Source: Bodo saltans
Taxonomy: Eukaryota > Euglenozoa > Kinetoplastea > Eubodonida > Bodonidae
Assembly (NCBI GenBank): GCA_001460835.1
Contig: CYKH01001210.1
Coordinates: forward strand, 1 to 54,711
DNA length: 54,711 nucleotides
Direction: 5' to 3'
The notes under the pieces were generated by a model. The model was not told where the DNA came from and searched no databases. It saw only the letters and a program-made list of their open reading frames with translations. Within the stretch, counting starts at the first letter, position 1; every line of letters begins with the position of its first letter. Positions 54,697-54,711 of the stretch are shown piece by piece. The translations under genes and the position numbers were made by a program.

Positions 54697-54711
54697 TTTT
54701 TTTTTTTTTTT
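54697..54711. repeat. Poly-T run at the window end
   Basis: Fifteen T residues end the window, right after the T-tailed motif of copy B. It may be where an assembly broke. Confidence 0.9.

Noticed and set aside
1-54711. CRISPR arrays, bacterial operons, ribosome-binding sites, tRNA or rRNA genes
   Set aside because: Gene content is eukaryotic. No direct-repeat/spacer array, no Shine-Dalgarno pattern and no recognisable structural RNA were seen, although small RNA genes cannot be excluded by eye.

Overview
The window looks like nuclear DNA of a flagellated protist, most probably a kinetoplastid and perhaps a free-living bodonid of the Bodo type. Nineteen well-supported protein genes, one of them 12.8 kb long, are all on the + strand. 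None shows an intron, and most starts are preceded by a pyrimidine tract and an AG, as expected for polycistronic transcription with spliced-leader trans-splicing. The gene content is eukaryotic and flagellar: an axonemal dynein heavy chain, tubulin-tyrosine ligase, Prp19, Hop2, an IP3 receptor, a WASH-complex FAM21-like subunit and a VAMP7-type SNARE. The genus is an inference; no rRNA or spliced-leader gene is present to settle it.

Layout. 1-780: a 51-bp tandem repeat array and a spacer. 784-9185: a very large SLOG-SLATT membrane protein, an SV2/SVOP-like transporter and a longin R-SNARE. 9407-17494: a multi-pass MORN protein, a helical-repeat nuclear protein, a small predicted mitochondrial membrane protein, an RPAP3/SPAG1-like TPR co-chaperone and a farnesylated-type DnaJ. 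17927-22481: an aldo-keto reductase, the meiotic factor Hop2 and a FAM21/WASHC2-like protein with a long Ser-Asp repeat tail. 22559-22858 is a 300-N assembly gap. 22949-31799: a FabG-like reductase, the IP3 receptor and a small unknown gene. 32157-37669: a CAMK-like kinase, Prp19, tubulin-tyrosine ligase and a basic ORF joined to the ligase frame through one TAG. 38126-50938: a DNAH1-like inner-arm dynein heavy chain. 51471-53059: a degenerate HMG-CoA-lyase-like protein and a small predicted mitochondrial protein. 53060-54711: decayed, repeat-rich sequence ending in poly-T.

Functional themes. Several genes could serve the flagellum (dynein, tubulin-tyrosine ligase, MORN protein, the R2TP-like co-chaperone and DnaJ, which may help assemble dynein). 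Others serve endomembranes and calcium (VAMP7, FAM21, IP3 receptor, CAMK-like kinase). In kinetoplastids, neighbours in a polycistron need not be functionally related, so these links are suggestive only.

The most unusual items are the LSDAT/SLOG protein with two SLATT-type two-helix membrane modules at 784, the single in-frame TAG between the ligase and the next ORF at 37100, the apparently catalytically dead lyase-like protein at 51471, and the repeat-flanked gene wreckage at the right end. Coordinates of CDSs include the stop codon; starts were moved to the first plausible ATG where a longer open frame began at a non-ATG codon.
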